From: Dehalococcoidia bacterium
Lineage (GTDB): Bacteria > Chloroflexota > Dehalococcoidia > Lucifugimonadales > UBA1123
DNA: 56,443 nucleotides
Direction of reading: 5' to 3'
Assembly (NCBI GenBank): GCA_009838465.1
Contig: VXRN01000005.1
Span: 1 to 56,443, forward strand
Position numbers and translations under genes: made by a program. How positions within the stretch are numbered: position 1 is the first letter of the stretch; each line of letters starts with the position of its first letter. This document shows, piece after piece, positions 42,059 to 50,268 of the stretch. The notes beneath the pieces were generated by a model that was not told the origin of the DNA, did not search any database, and saw only the letters and a list, made by a program, of their open reading frames with translations.

Positions 42059-42964
42059 TCAGGGGTCTTCCGGGTTCCGGGGGACGGTGGTGCAGGGACA
42101 TGGGAGATCGTCTTCGGCGCACAGGCCCGTCTCACATAGCTCCCAGTCCTCGTCGTCCCACCAATCGTTCGGGGCGTCGGGAGCAGCAGACGGAACGTCA
42201 GCGCCGGAACTGTCCAGAATCTTGTCGAACCATGCAGGGTAGGGTTCGGGACTGATGGTTGAGCACTGGGCTTTGAGGAAGTCCTCTTTTTCCTGCCACA
42301 GCCTGTGGGCTTCGGCGCGTTGGACTTCGGGATCGCTGGACTTTTCCAGAGTTCTGCGGACTATGGAGGCGTTTATGTTAAGGTCGTTCTGGCAATACTT
42401 GTCTTCGTACATGAGGAGGGCTTGCCCGACGGACACGCCGACCGGAGCAGGCGCGGGCCGGACTGGGGACTCCGGCGACGGCTCAGACGAGGCTACCGGC
42501 TTGGATTTGGCGTCCTTGGGACGCGCCGGAACGAAGATGGGGTAGGCGTAGCCGATGAGTTCCTTCCCGGCGGCTATTCTGAGCGAGGGACTGAAGCTCT
42601 TGATCCCACCGTCCATGGCCTCGATGAGGAACCTGATCATCCTGCGTCCGCCACCGGTGAGTTTCTTGACGTAACCTGCAATCTCTTTCTCAGCGGCAGA
42701 GAGGGCGGCGTCTATCTCGTCCCCTATGACCTTGCGCTGGGCGGAGTCCCTGGTTCTTGGGACGGAGGGTTTCTTCACGGACTCCACGAACTCGATGCCC
42801 TGCTCTATGCAGAGTATGGCGAGGACACGCCCAGCCATGAGTTGGTGCTGGGGCGTGAAGTTAGGGAAGAGTCCGTTCATGGCTTGTTTCATGAACTGGA
42901 CTACTTCTCGTCCGTTGTCTGTTTCCTCTCGGACAATCTGTTGTAGTTCGGGGTGTAGCGTCAT
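42059..42964 (-). CDS. Unrecognised protein with an internal duplication and Cys-rich C-terminus
   Basis: 301 aa, family not recognised. Two related modules are visible: VVQFMKQAMNGLFPNFTPQH + QLMAGRVL near residue 25 and MIRFLIEAMDGGIKSFSPSL + RIAAGKEL near residue 115. Both look like helical hairpins (FxxxAMxG...F.P....AG). A Pro/Ser-rich linker follows. The C-terminus carries an acidic Cys cluster (ELCETGLC...DDLPCPC) that could bind metal. The module vaguely resembles helical segments of phage small-terminase-type proteins, without other support. ATG 42964 preferred over TTG 42970. It lies 127 nt upstream of the MoxR-like ATPase and may cooperate with it. Confidence 0.7.
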   Translation of the reverse strand: MTLHPELQQIVREETDNGREVVQFMKQAMNGLFPNFTPQHQLMAGRVLAILCIEQGIEFVESVKKPSVPRTRDSAQRKVIGDEIDAALSAAEKEIAGYVKKLTGGGRRMIRFLIEAMDGGIKSFSPSLRIAAGKELIGYAYPIFVPARPKDAKSKPVASSEPSPESPVRPAPAPVGVSVGQALLMYEDKYCQNDLNINASIVRRTLEKSSDPEVQRAEAHRLWQEKEDFLKAQCSTISPEPYPAWFDKILDSSGADVPSAAPDAPNDWWDDEDWELCETGLCAEDDLPCPCTTVPRNPEDP

Positions 42965-42970
42965 CGTCAA

Positions 42971-43093
42971 TTTTCAATTAAGAATTATGAATTAAGATGT
43001 TGCAGAATAATAGCACTGACGTTCTTTGGAGTCAAGAGCAATTTCGGACGTATGTCCGAATCAGGATTTGCAGGATGAAGTGATGTTCAGGAT
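42971..43093. other. Intergenic spacer with short direct repeats
   Basis: Contains AT-rich near-repeats (TCAATTAAGAATTATGAATT) and a duplicated CAGGATTT at about 43061 and 43088, of the kind scattered in many bacterial genomes. No gene is seen. Confidence 0.4.
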
Positions 43094-43122
43094 TTGTCCT
43101 TGTACACTGCCTGTGCCACAAT
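43094..43122 (+). promoter_or_regulatory. Promoter of the MBL-fold gene
   Basis: TTGTCC (43094-43099), a 17-bp spacer and CACAAT (43117-43122), giving a leader of about 24 nt before ATG 43153. Confidence 0.4.
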
Positions 43123-43152
43123 GGACGCATCACTAGACTGGTAGGGCGAGGT

Positions 43153-43971
43153 ATGCCGGATTTCATTTGTCGCACATGTGGAGTACAGTTTGCCGAGTCT
43201 GCGCAACCGCCCAGCGAGTGTCCGATTTGCTTAGATCCCAGGCAATATGTGGGCTGGGAGGGCCAGCGGTGGACTACTATGGACGCGCTGATCCGGGAAG
43301 GACACAGGAATGAGGTCCGAGTCGAAGAGGATGGGTTGCTGGGCATTGGTATCGAGCCTTCGTTTTCGATAGGCCAGCGCGCGCTGCTGGTACAGACCGA
43401 CCATGGCAACGTGCTGTATGACTGCATCAGCGTTCTGGATAGAAGCGCTATCGCAGAGATCGAAGACCGGGGAGGCATTTCGTACATCTGCTTTTCGCAT
43501 CCGCACTTCTACGACAGCATGGTGGAGTTCAGCCAGGCTTTCGGCGGTGTGCCAATCATCGTGCCGGAAGCTGACAGGGAACACGTGATGCGGCCTGATC
43601 CGGCAATAGATTACTGGGACGGGAGTCCGCTGGAAATCGTGCCGGGGGTAACGCTAATCCAATGCGGCGGCCATTTCGACGGCAGCGCGGTGCTGCACTG
43701 GGCAGACGGCGCGGAGGGCAGAGGGGCGCTACTGGTGGGAGACAGCATAACCGTCGTTCCGGACCGACGATACGTGAGTTTCATGACGAGCTATCCGAAC
43801 CTGATTCCCATGTCGGCGGAGAAGGTGGAGAAGATAGTTGAGGCGGTGACCCCTTACGACTTCGACCGCATATATGGCGGTTGGTGGGGCAGGAATGTGA
43901 TGTCGGGCGGCAAGGAGGCGGTGCGACGTTCTGCGAGCAGGTATGTGCAGCATATTGCGAGTTCCGGCTAA
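43153..43971 (+). CDS. MBL-fold hydrolase with N-terminal zinc ribbon
   Basis: 272 aa. A rubredoxin-like zinc ribbon comes first (Cys6, Cys9, Cys23, Cys26). The metallo-beta-lactamase-type domain follows with SHPHFYDSM (a variant of HxHxxD), the later metal residue in CGGHFDGSAVLHW and VGDSITVVPDRR. The Tyr after the first HxH is unusual but occurs in this subgroup. The function is probably a hydrolase of unknown substrate. SD GGGCGAGG precedes ATG 43153. A terminator-like hairpin follows at 44033. Confidence 0.85.
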   Translation: MPDFICRTCGVQFAESAQPPSECPICLDPRQYVGWEGQRWTTMDALIREGHRNEVRVEEDGLLGIGIEPSFSIGQRALLVQTDHGNVLYDCISVLDRSAIAEIEDRGGISYICFSHPHFYDSMVEFSQAFGGVPIIVPEADREHVMRPDPAIDYWDGSPLEIVPGVTLIQCGGHFDGSAVLHWADGAEGRGALLVGDSITVVPDRRYVSFMTSYPNLIPMSAEKVEKIVEAVTPYDFDRIYGGWWGRNVMSGGKEAVRRSASRYVQHIASSG

Positions 43972-44032
43972 GAGAATGTCTGAAGAGGAAGTATTCAGAG
44001 TGATCGAGATTGCGAATTCACCCCCATCCTAA

Positions 44033-44062
44033 CCTTCCCCCATCAAGGGGGAAGGGACTTTT
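44033..44062 (+). terminator. Terminator-like hairpin within a dispersed repeat (G)
   Basis: CCTTCCCCC (44033-44041) and GGGGGAAGG (44047-44055) form a perfect 9-bp stem with loop ATCAA, followed by GACTTTT. The CCCATCCTAACCTTCCCCCA sequence belongs to the same loose family as the other CCCTCACCC repeats in the window, and a partial second copy (GGGGGAAGGGACTTCT) lies at about 44104. It can end the MBL-fold transcript. Confidence 0.55.
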
Positions 44063-44139
44063 GTGGGTCGGTTAGCAAGTCTGCCTGCTCCTGTGAGCCC
44101 ACCGGGGGAAGGGACTTCTGGGATGCTCTCTAGGCGGGC

Positions 44140-45639
44140 TCAGACGGCCCAGTTCCTCGATCTTTCGATCGCGTTTTGCCACTGTCCGTACAGGCGCGTT
44201 CTGTCAGGATCGGACATGGAGGGCTCGAATATCCTGTCCGCGCTCCACAGACCGGCAAGCTGGTCCGTTCCATCCCAGAAGCCGACTCCGAGTCCCGCCA
44301 GCCAACCCACACCGAGCGACGTGGCGTCTTTCACGGTCGAGCGATGCACAGGAATTCCGAGAATGTCCGCCTGGAACTTCATCAGAAGTTCGTTGTTGGT
44401 CGCGCCGCCATCAACGCGGATTGAGTCCAATGCGAGTCCGGTGTCCTGAATGGCCGCGTCCATGAGGTCTCGGGTCTGGTAGGCGATGGACTCCAGGGCG
44501 GCTCGTGTGATATGGGACCGGTTGGCCCCTCTCGTGAGGCCCACGATAGCCCCACGCGCGTACATATCCCAGTAGGGCGTGCCCAGGCCGGTGAAGGCAG
44601 GGACGAAATAGACGCCGCCGTTGTCGTCCACCTCAGCCGCGACGCTTTCCGATTCCGCCGAACTGGATATTATCCCAAGCTCGTCCCGCAGCCACTGGAC
44701 GGTCGCGCCCGCCGAGAATATCGCGCCTTCCAGCGCGTAGGTAGTCTCTCCGTTTAGAGTCCAGCCGACCATAGGCACGAGTCCGGCGGAAGAATCCACT
44801 CTTCGAGGGCCGGTATTGGTCACGAAGAAGCACCCGGTACCGTATGTGTTCTTGGTGTCGCCTGGCTCGAAGCAGGCCTGGCCGAAGGTGGAAGCCTGCT
44901 GATCTCCGGCCACCCCGGCTATCGGAATCGGCTGACCGGCGGACAGGTCTCCGGCGACGTAGCCGTATATCTCGCTGGCGGAGCGGGCCTCAGGGAGCAG
45001 AGAGCGCGGAATGTCGAACAGATCCAGCAGTTCGGAGTCCCATTCCAGAGTGTTGATATTGAACAGCATGGTGGTGCTGGCGTTGGTGGTGTCGGTCGCG
45101 TGGACCAGCTTGTTGGAGAAGTTCCACATCAGCCAGGAGTCCACGGTGCCGCAGGCAAGTTCGCCGTTCTCGGCGCGTCTCTGGGCGTCCGGCACGTTGT
45201 CCAACAGCCAGCGCAGCTTGGTGGCGGAGAAGTAAGGATCCACGGGCAAGCCGGTCTTTTCTCGCACCCATTCCTCCAGTCCCCGGTTCTTCAACTCGTC
45301 GCAGAGAGGGGCAGTCCTGCGACACTGCCAGACGATAGCGTTGTGCAGCGGCTCGCCGGTGCGCCTGTCCCAGAGGATGATGGTCTCGCGCTGGTTGGTG
45401 ATGCCCAGAGCGACTATCGAGCGCGGATGCGCCTCGGCCATATCGAGCAGGTCTTCGATGGCGTTCAGGCAAGACTCGAAGAGTTCAGCCGGGTCGTGCT
45501 CCACCCAGCCTGGTTGGGGGTAGATTTGCCGGATTTCGCGGTTGACGGTCCACAGGGGCATCCCAGTGGAGTCTATGAGCATCGCGGTAGTGCCTGTAGT
45601 TCCCTGGTCGAGAGCGAGGATGTAGCCTGGGGTTGACAT
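44140..45639 (-). CDS. glpK: Glycerol kinase
   Basis: 499 aa, phosphorylates glycerol to glycerol 3-phosphate with ATP. FGGY-family motifs are complete: LALDQGTTGTTAMLID for phosphate binding, ITNQRETIILWDRRTG, NAIVWQCRRTAPLC, GVAGDQQASTFGQ with the catalytic Asp, and YGTGCFFVTNTG. ATG 45639 follows AGGAGG; the frame is open upstream to 45711 without support. No glycerol facilitator or GlpD is next to it. Confidence 0.95.
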   Translation of the reverse strand: MSTPGYILALDQGTTGTTAMLIDSTGMPLWTVNREIRQIYPQPGWVEHDPAELFESCLNAIEDLLDMAEAHPRSIVALGITNQRETIILWDRRTGEPLHNAIVWQCRRTAPLCDELKNRGLEEWVREKTGLPVDPYFSATKLRWLLDNVPDAQRRAENGELACGTVDSWLMWNFSNKLVHATDTTNASTTMLFNINTLEWDSELLDLFDIPRSLLPEARSASEIYGYVAGDLSAGQPIPIAGVAGDQQASTFGQACFEPGDTKNTYGTGCFFVTNTGPRRVDSSAGLVPMVGWTLNGETTYALEGAIFSAGATVQWLRDELGIISSSAESESVAAEVDDNGGVYFVPAFTGLGTPYWDMYARGAIVGLTRGANRSHITRAALESIAYQTRDLMDAAIQDTGLALDSIRVDGGATNNELLMKFQADILGIPVHRSTVKDATSLGVGWLAGLGVGFWDGTDQLAGLWSADRIFEPSMSDPDRTRLYGQWQNAIERSRNWAV

Positions 45640-45757
45640 GGGGGCCTCCTGTCTGTGGGACGCGAACTCATCGTGCTTAGCTGCGCACGGCGCGGTTGTG
45701 TCAATATACACTTACAGGCTAATATGACCCAACCCTTCGTTCACAGGATTGAGACGA

Positions 45758-46132
45758 ATGACAGAAAGAGGAATCAAAGTCACTGCAGGCTCGGTAGTAG
45801 TGACCGCAGAACTGTACGATACCCCGACGGCGGACCTCGTTTGGGACGCGCTTCCCATCACGGCTTCGGGCAGCACCTGGGGAGACGAGATCTACTTCCG
45901 CACTCCGGTGAGCGCGGAGGAGCAGGACGCGGTTCCAACTGTCGAGATGGGCGCGGTCGCGTACTGGCCTCCGGGACAGGCGATTTGCCTGTTCTTCGGC
46001 CCGACGCCGATGAGCGTGGGCGACGAGATACGACCTGCGAGTCCTGTGAATGTGTTTGGACGGATTGTGGGGGACCCGACCGTTCTGAAGGCGGTGTCGT
46101 CGGGGGAGGAAGTCAGGGTTGAGAGGGCTTAG
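45758..46132 (+). CDS. Cyclophilin-like fold protein (TM1367 type)
   Basis: A 124-aa single-domain protein. The run TWGDEIYFRTPVSAEEQD, then EMGAVAYWPPGQAICLFFGP with a PVNVFGRIVGDP ending, is characteristic of the small bacterial cyclophilin-like family; isomerase activity has not been shown to my knowledge. ATG 45758 is preferred over TTG 45749. It is divergent from glycerol kinase; TTGTGT (45696), 18 bp and TAATAT (45720) form a likely promoter. A MITE-like repeat follows. Confidence 0.85.
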   Translation: MTERGIKVTAGSVVVTAELYDTPTADLVWDALPITASGSTWGDEIYFRTPVSAEEQDAVPTVEMGAVAYWPPGQAICLFFGPTPMSVGDEIRPASPVNVFGRIVGDPTVLKAVSSGEEVRVERA

Positions 46133-46137
46133 TAGGA

Positions 46138-46269
46138 TTAGAAGCAGTCTCATAAACATCAACCCCGATGGGAACAGTGTGTTTTCACCCTCACCCTAGC
46201 CCTCTCCCATCAAGGGAGAGGGGATTAAAGAGGCACTCTCAGGTGTGAGCCGGCATTGATGAGATGACT
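46138..46269. repeat. Dispersed MITE-like repeat (F)
   Basis: It shares with repeat E (13313-13485) the order TTAGAAGC, TCTCATAAACATCA, CACCCTCACCCTAGCCCTCT, a CTCCC-ATCAA-GGGAG hairpin, GGGGATTAAAGAGGC and GCCGGCATT. The ends are imperfect inverted repeats (TCTCATAAA against TCTCATCAA). It lies between two co-directional genes. Confidence 0.6.
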
Positions 46270-46288
46270 TATGGAAAGGAAGGCGAGA

Positions 46289-46957
46289 ATGAGGTTTTCT
46301 GACGAACTTCGCCAACGGGCGGCCTCTACCTGGGACAAGGAGAAGGCCCACCCGTTCGTAACGGGCATTGGGGATGGGACGCTGCCCCTGGATAATTTTC
46401 GCTACTACATGCGACAGGACTACGTATTCCTGATCGAGTTCTGTCGCGCCATATCGCTTGCGGTTGCCAAGGCGCGAACATTGGAGGACATGGGCTGGTT
46501 CGCCCAGATGATTCACGAGACACTGAACATGGAGATGGCGCTGCACGTTAGCTTCTGCGCCGACTTCGACATCACCGAGGAAGAACTGCTTGCGACCTAT
46601 CCCTCTCCCACCACCTGGGCCTATACGAGGCACATGATAAATACGGCGCATCAGGGGACGGTGGGGGAGACCGCGGCGGTTATCTTGCCCTGCTCCTGGG
46701 GATACGCGGAGATTGGGCAGGCACTGTACGTGCAGGGAACGCCCAAGGACCAGCCGCTCTATACGCGGTGGATCGAGACCTATAACTCCCAGGAATTTGC
46801 GGACATCGCGGACTGGCTGCGAGGCTTCGTTGACAAGCACGCCGAGACGGCAGGAACATCGGAGACGGAAGCGATGGAGCGCGCCTTCAGGATCAGCAGT
46901 CAGTATGAGTACATGTTCTGGGACGCCGCCTGGAGGATGGAGAAGTGGCCGGTCTAG
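46289..46957 (+). CDS. tenA: TenA family protein (thiaminase II / aminopyrimidine aminohydrolase)
   Basis: 222 aa, cytoplasmic enzyme of thiamin salvage that deaminates aminomethyl-pyrimidine. Starting at ATG 46289 (SD AAGGAAGGCG), Asp44 and Cys135 (ILPCSWGYAEIG) fall at exactly the positions of the catalytic residues of B. subtilis TenA, and a Glu appears in SSQYEYMFWDAAW (Glu207). This supports the second ATG over the one at 46271. No other thiamin gene is nearby, so a salvage role in isolation is inferred. Confidence 0.9.
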   Translation: MRFSDELRQRAASTWDKEKAHPFVTGIGDGTLPLDNFRYYMRQDYVFLIEFCRAISLAVAKARTLEDMGWFAQMIHETLNMEMALHVSFCADFDITEEELLATYPSPTTWAYTRHMINTAHQGTVGETAAVILPCSWGYAEIGQALYVQGTPKDQPLYTRWIETYNSQEFADIADWLRGFVDKHAETAGTSETEAMERAFRISSQYEYMFWDAAWRMEKWPV

Positions 46958-47021
46958 GTATTCCGGCAGTGCTGTCGAATCGGACGGGTCAGACGTCTTA
47001 GCGACCGTGCCGCTCCAATAA

Positions 47022-48533
47022 TTGCATGGGTTTCAGGATGTCCATTTGAACTTAGTCAGGGGAGAGAACTACAAATTCTGGGTCTTTGGGGCCCTGTCTA
47101 TTGGGCTGTTCGCGTCGGTGGCGGATCACGGAAGCGTCGGTGTAGCGCTGCCCACTATCGCAGAACACTTCGGTACAGACCTGCCTACGAGCCAGTGGGT
47201 AGTCATAGGCTATGCGCTCACGATAAGCGCATTCCTGCTCCCGATGGGGAGACTGGCGGACATCGTCGGCAGGAAGAAGATATACCTGCTGGGAACGGTG
47301 ATTCTCATAACGATGGGGATCGTCGCCGGATTCTCCCCCAGCATCGGCGCGCTGATCGGCGCGAAGCTTGCCCAGGGAATCGGGTCGGCGATGACCCAGG
47401 GGACATCCATGGCGATGCTCATCGCCAGCTTCCCCAGCGAGGAGCGCGGCAAAGCGCTCGGTCTCCAGATGAGCGTGGTCGGGACGGGCAACGTGGCCGG
47501 GCCGGCCGTCGGTGGGTTCATCGTCGGAGCGCTCGGATGGGAGTGGGTCTTCTTCGCCACCTCCGTAATGGCCACCGCGGGTCTCGTGTCCGCGTACCTG
47601 TTCATAGACTCCGAGCAAGCCGATAAGGGCTCGGTGTTGGGTCAGAAATTCGACTGGCCTGGAGCCGCGCTCTCCACCGCAACGCTGCTCACATTCCTCC
47701 AGACACTCACCTGGGCTTCGATTCTCGGATTCGACGATCCCGCGATAATTCTTTCGTTCGCCCTCTTCGTCGGACTACTTGTCGCCTTCATCTACTGGGA
47801 ACTGAGAACACCGTCGCCCATGATGGATGTGCGATTGTTCAAGCGTCGGCTCTTCTCTATGGGTGTGGGGGCGAATTTCATAGGCTTTATAGGTATGTCG
47901 TCGGTGCGCTTCCTTATGCCGTTCTACTTGCAAGCCGTGTTGGGGCTCTCTCCGAGCCAGGTAGGGCTGACGGTTGTGCCGGGCGCGATTTGCATGATCA
48001 TAATGGGGCCGCTCTCCGGTCGGCTGTCGGACAGGTTCGGCTGGAGATGGTTCACGATGGGCGGTCTGCTGACGTCTATCTGCGGACTGCTGACGCTTGC
48101 CACCCTGACCACCAACTCTCACTTCGCATGGGCCGTAGTCGGCATGGTGTTGCAGAGCGCGGGCATGGGAACTTTCTACCCGCCGAATAACAGCTCTGTT
48201 CTGAGCGCTGTGGAGCCGAGTAAGTACGGCGTCATATCTGGATTCCTCAACCTGGTGAGGAACGCAGGGAATCTCTCTGGAATCGCAATCGCAACGGTGA
48301 TGGTGACGACCACTATGGCAGTGCTTGGGCATGAACCAACACTTGCGTCCGTATCCTCCGAGGGAGGAGCGTCTCTTCTGGCCGCGTTCACGTCCGGCCT
48401 AAAGGTGACGTATCTAGGAATGTCAGCGATTCTCCTTGTGGGTGTGGCGGCGTCGGCCTTCAGGGGCCGGCCCATACAGTTTACTGAACCGGTCGAGGGT
48501 GCCGGTCAGCCCGCGAGGCAAGGGGCGGACTGA
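47022..48533 (+). CDS. MFS drug:H+ antiporter-2 (EmrB/QacA-like) transporter
   Basis: 503 aa with about 14 predicted membrane helices. VALPTIAEHFGTDLPTSQWV and MGRLADIVGRKKIYLLG are typical of the DHA2 family, as is VVGTGNVAGPAVGGFIVGAL (motif C of exporters). It probably exports a toxic or amphiphilic compound. The start is uncertain: TTG 47022, or TTG 47046 closer to the homology. It precedes a second MFS gene in the same direction by about 100 nt. Confidence 0.88.
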   Translation: MHGFQDVHLNLVRGENYKFWVFGALSIGLFASVADHGSVGVALPTIAEHFGTDLPTSQWVVIGYALTISAFLLPMGRLADIVGRKKIYLLGTVILITMGIVAGFSPSIGALIGAKLAQGIGSAMTQGTSMAMLIASFPSEERGKALGLQMSVVGTGNVAGPAVGGFIVGALGWEWVFFATSVMATAGLVSAYLFIDSEQADKGSVLGQKFDWPGAALSTATLLTFLQTLTWASILGFDDPAIILSFALFVGLLVAFIYWELRTPSPMMDVRLFKRRLFSMGVGANFIGFIGMSSVRFLMPFYLQAVLGLSPSQVGLTVVPGAICMIIMGPLSGRLSDRFGWRWFTMGGLLTSICGLLTLATLTTNSHFAWAVVGMVLQSAGMGTFYPPNNSSVLSAVEPSKYGVISGFLNLVRNAGNLSGIAIATVMVTTTMAVLGHEPTLASVSSEGGASLLAAFTSGLKVTYLGMSAILLVGVAASAFRGRPIQFTEPVEGAGQPARQGAD

Positions 48534-48632
48534 TCTGGATGCTTACGGCTCTTTGGTCGAATGTCAATTCAGTCAGGCCCTGCGTATTCACGCGAGGGGT
48601 TTTCGACTGTGTGGCTGTGTTAGAATTTTGGC

Positions 48633-49871
48633 ATGGCATCAAGACTCGCTGAGAGAGTAACCAGCCTTCAGGCTGTCAGCGCACTCAGACATCGCAACTT
48701 CAGGCTGTACTGGTTCTCAGGCATGGGGCAGTCGGCTGCGCTGGGAATGCAGTTTCTCATCCTCGGCTGGCTCGTGCTGGAGCTCACGGATTCGCCGGCA
48801 CAGCTTGGGCTGGTGGTCGCAATCTACGGCGTCCCAAACCTCGCCATGCTCATGTTCGGGGGGATAGTAGCGGACAGACTCGACCGTCGCTGGATGCTGT
48901 TCTACAGCCGACTGATCGTGACTGCGCTTATTGTCCTGGCGGCCACACTCACCCTCTACCAGGTAATCAACATCTGGTATATCTACGTGATCGCCTTTGC
49001 GCTGGGCACTATCCAAGGCCTTAACATGCCCGCGCAGATGGCGATTGTGCCCGACCTGGTGGAAGAGGGGGACATTCTCAACGCTACCTCTCTGAACATG
49101 GCGGTGTTCAACGCAGGACGTATCATGGGGCCGTCCGTAGCGGGATGGATCATCCAGCAGGTGGGAATTGACTACGCGCTGTACTTCAATGCGTTCTGCT
49201 ATGTGATTAGCTGCGTCTTATTGTTTATTATGACAGGAGTGAATTCACGCGCTCAAGCCGAGCCTACGAATATAGCGCGCGACTTCGCGGACGGCATCCG
49301 GTTTGTAATCTCAACGCCGATTGCGTACACGATGGTGGGCCTGAGTTTTGCTTTCGGCTTCTTTGGCGCGGCTTATGTGCAGGTACTACCCGCGTTTGGC
49401 AAGGAAGTCCTGGAACTAAACGCGGACGGAGTGGGTATTCTGCTAACCGTTGCCGGTCTTGGCTCACTGGTAGGGAATATGTTCCTGGCGTCGCTGGGGA
49501 ACACTCCATATAAAAATTGGCTGCTGCTTGGAATGATCATCCTGTTCGGCGTTACGCTGTTCCTGTTTGCGTTGACGTCCGTGTATGCGCTCTCACTCGT
49601 CCTGCTCTTCTTTACGGGAGTGGGTTTCACAGGCTTCATCTCGATGGGTACTACTGTCCTCCAGTTGAGCACACCTCCGGAGCTTCGCGGACGCATGATG
49701 AGCCTGTGGCTGATCGGGGCAGCGCTGCACTACATCGGCGCCTGGCCGCTGGGGGCGGTGGGCGAATACATGGGATGGGCGGTGTCTCTGGGTGGTGGCG
49801 CTTTGATTATGCTCTTATTCGTACTCTGGCTCGGCATATTGAGGCCGACCCTGAGGCAACTGAGAGTCTGA
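48633..49871 (+). CDS. MFS transporter (EntS/MFS_3-like)
   Basis: 412 aa, about 12 membrane helices. The N-terminus LRHRNFRLYWFSGMGQSAAL + GMQFLILGWLV and the loop GGIVADRLDRRWML are characteristic of the EntS-like branch; later ATSLNMAVFNAGRIMGPSVAG is also typical. The substrate is unknown. ATG 48633 has no SD and lies 6 nt after an extended -10 (TGTTAGAAT, ending 48626), so the mRNA may be leaderless. DgkA follows directly. Confidence 0.85.
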   Translation: MASRLAERVTSLQAVSALRHRNFRLYWFSGMGQSAALGMQFLILGWLVLELTDSPAQLGLVVAIYGVPNLAMLMFGGIVADRLDRRWMLFYSRLIVTALIVLAATLTLYQVINIWYIYVIAFALGTIQGLNMPAQMAIVPDLVEEGDILNATSLNMAVFNAGRIMGPSVAGWIIQQVGIDYALYFNAFCYVISCVLLFIMTGVNSRAQAEPTNIARDFADGIRFVISTPIAYTMVGLSFAFGFFGAAYVQVLPAFGKEVLELNADGVGILLTVAGLGSLVGNMFLASLGNTPYKNWLLLGMIILFGVTLFLFALTSVYALSLVLLFFTGVGFTGFISMGTTVLQLSTPPELRGRMMSLWLIGAALHYIGAWPLGAVGEYMGWAVSLGGGALIMLLFVLWLGILRPTLRQLRV

Positions 49872-49873
49872 AT

Positions 49874-50221
49874 TTGCTGGATGTCCGCCGCCTCATTCGC
49901 GCCTTCAGATACTCGTTCAACGGGCTGCGGGACGCCTTCGTGGGAGAGGCAGCATTTCGGCAGGAGGTCCTGTCTGTCCTCATCCTGTTGCCCGTTGCGA
50001 TTTGGCTGGGAGAGAATAACATCGAGCGGGCCTTGATGATCGGATCGCTTCTTGTCGTGCTGATTGTAGAACTGTTGAACACGGCGATAGAGGCCGCAGT
50101 GGACCGAATTGGCACCGGCCTCAATGACCTATCTCGAAGTGCGAAGGATCTGGGCTCGGCGGCGGTGTTCCTCTCGTTGATACTAGCGCTGGTTGTTTGG
50201 GCGCTTATGCTTTTGGAATGA
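49874..50221 (+). CDS. dgkA: Diacylglycerol kinase / undecaprenol kinase (DgkA family)
   Basis: 115 aa, small integral membrane kinase with three membrane helices that recycles diacylglycerol or undecaprenol. The conserved catalytic segment VELLNTAIEAAVDRIG...L + SRSAKDLGSAAVF matches the family. TTG 49874 begins two bases after the MFS stop, so translation is probably coupled. The reading frame is open far upstream inside the MFS gene, but that part has no homology. Confidence 0.9.
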   Translation: MLDVRRLIRAFRYSFNGLRDAFVGEAAFRQEVLSVLILLPVAIWLGENNIERALMIGSLLVVLIVELLNTAIEAAVDRIGTGLNDLSRSAKDLGSAAVFLSLILALVVWALMLLE

Positions 50222-50268
50222 GCTGTTGACAGACAATGGGCCTCTGGGTAGTCTTGCCGCTAGGTTTT

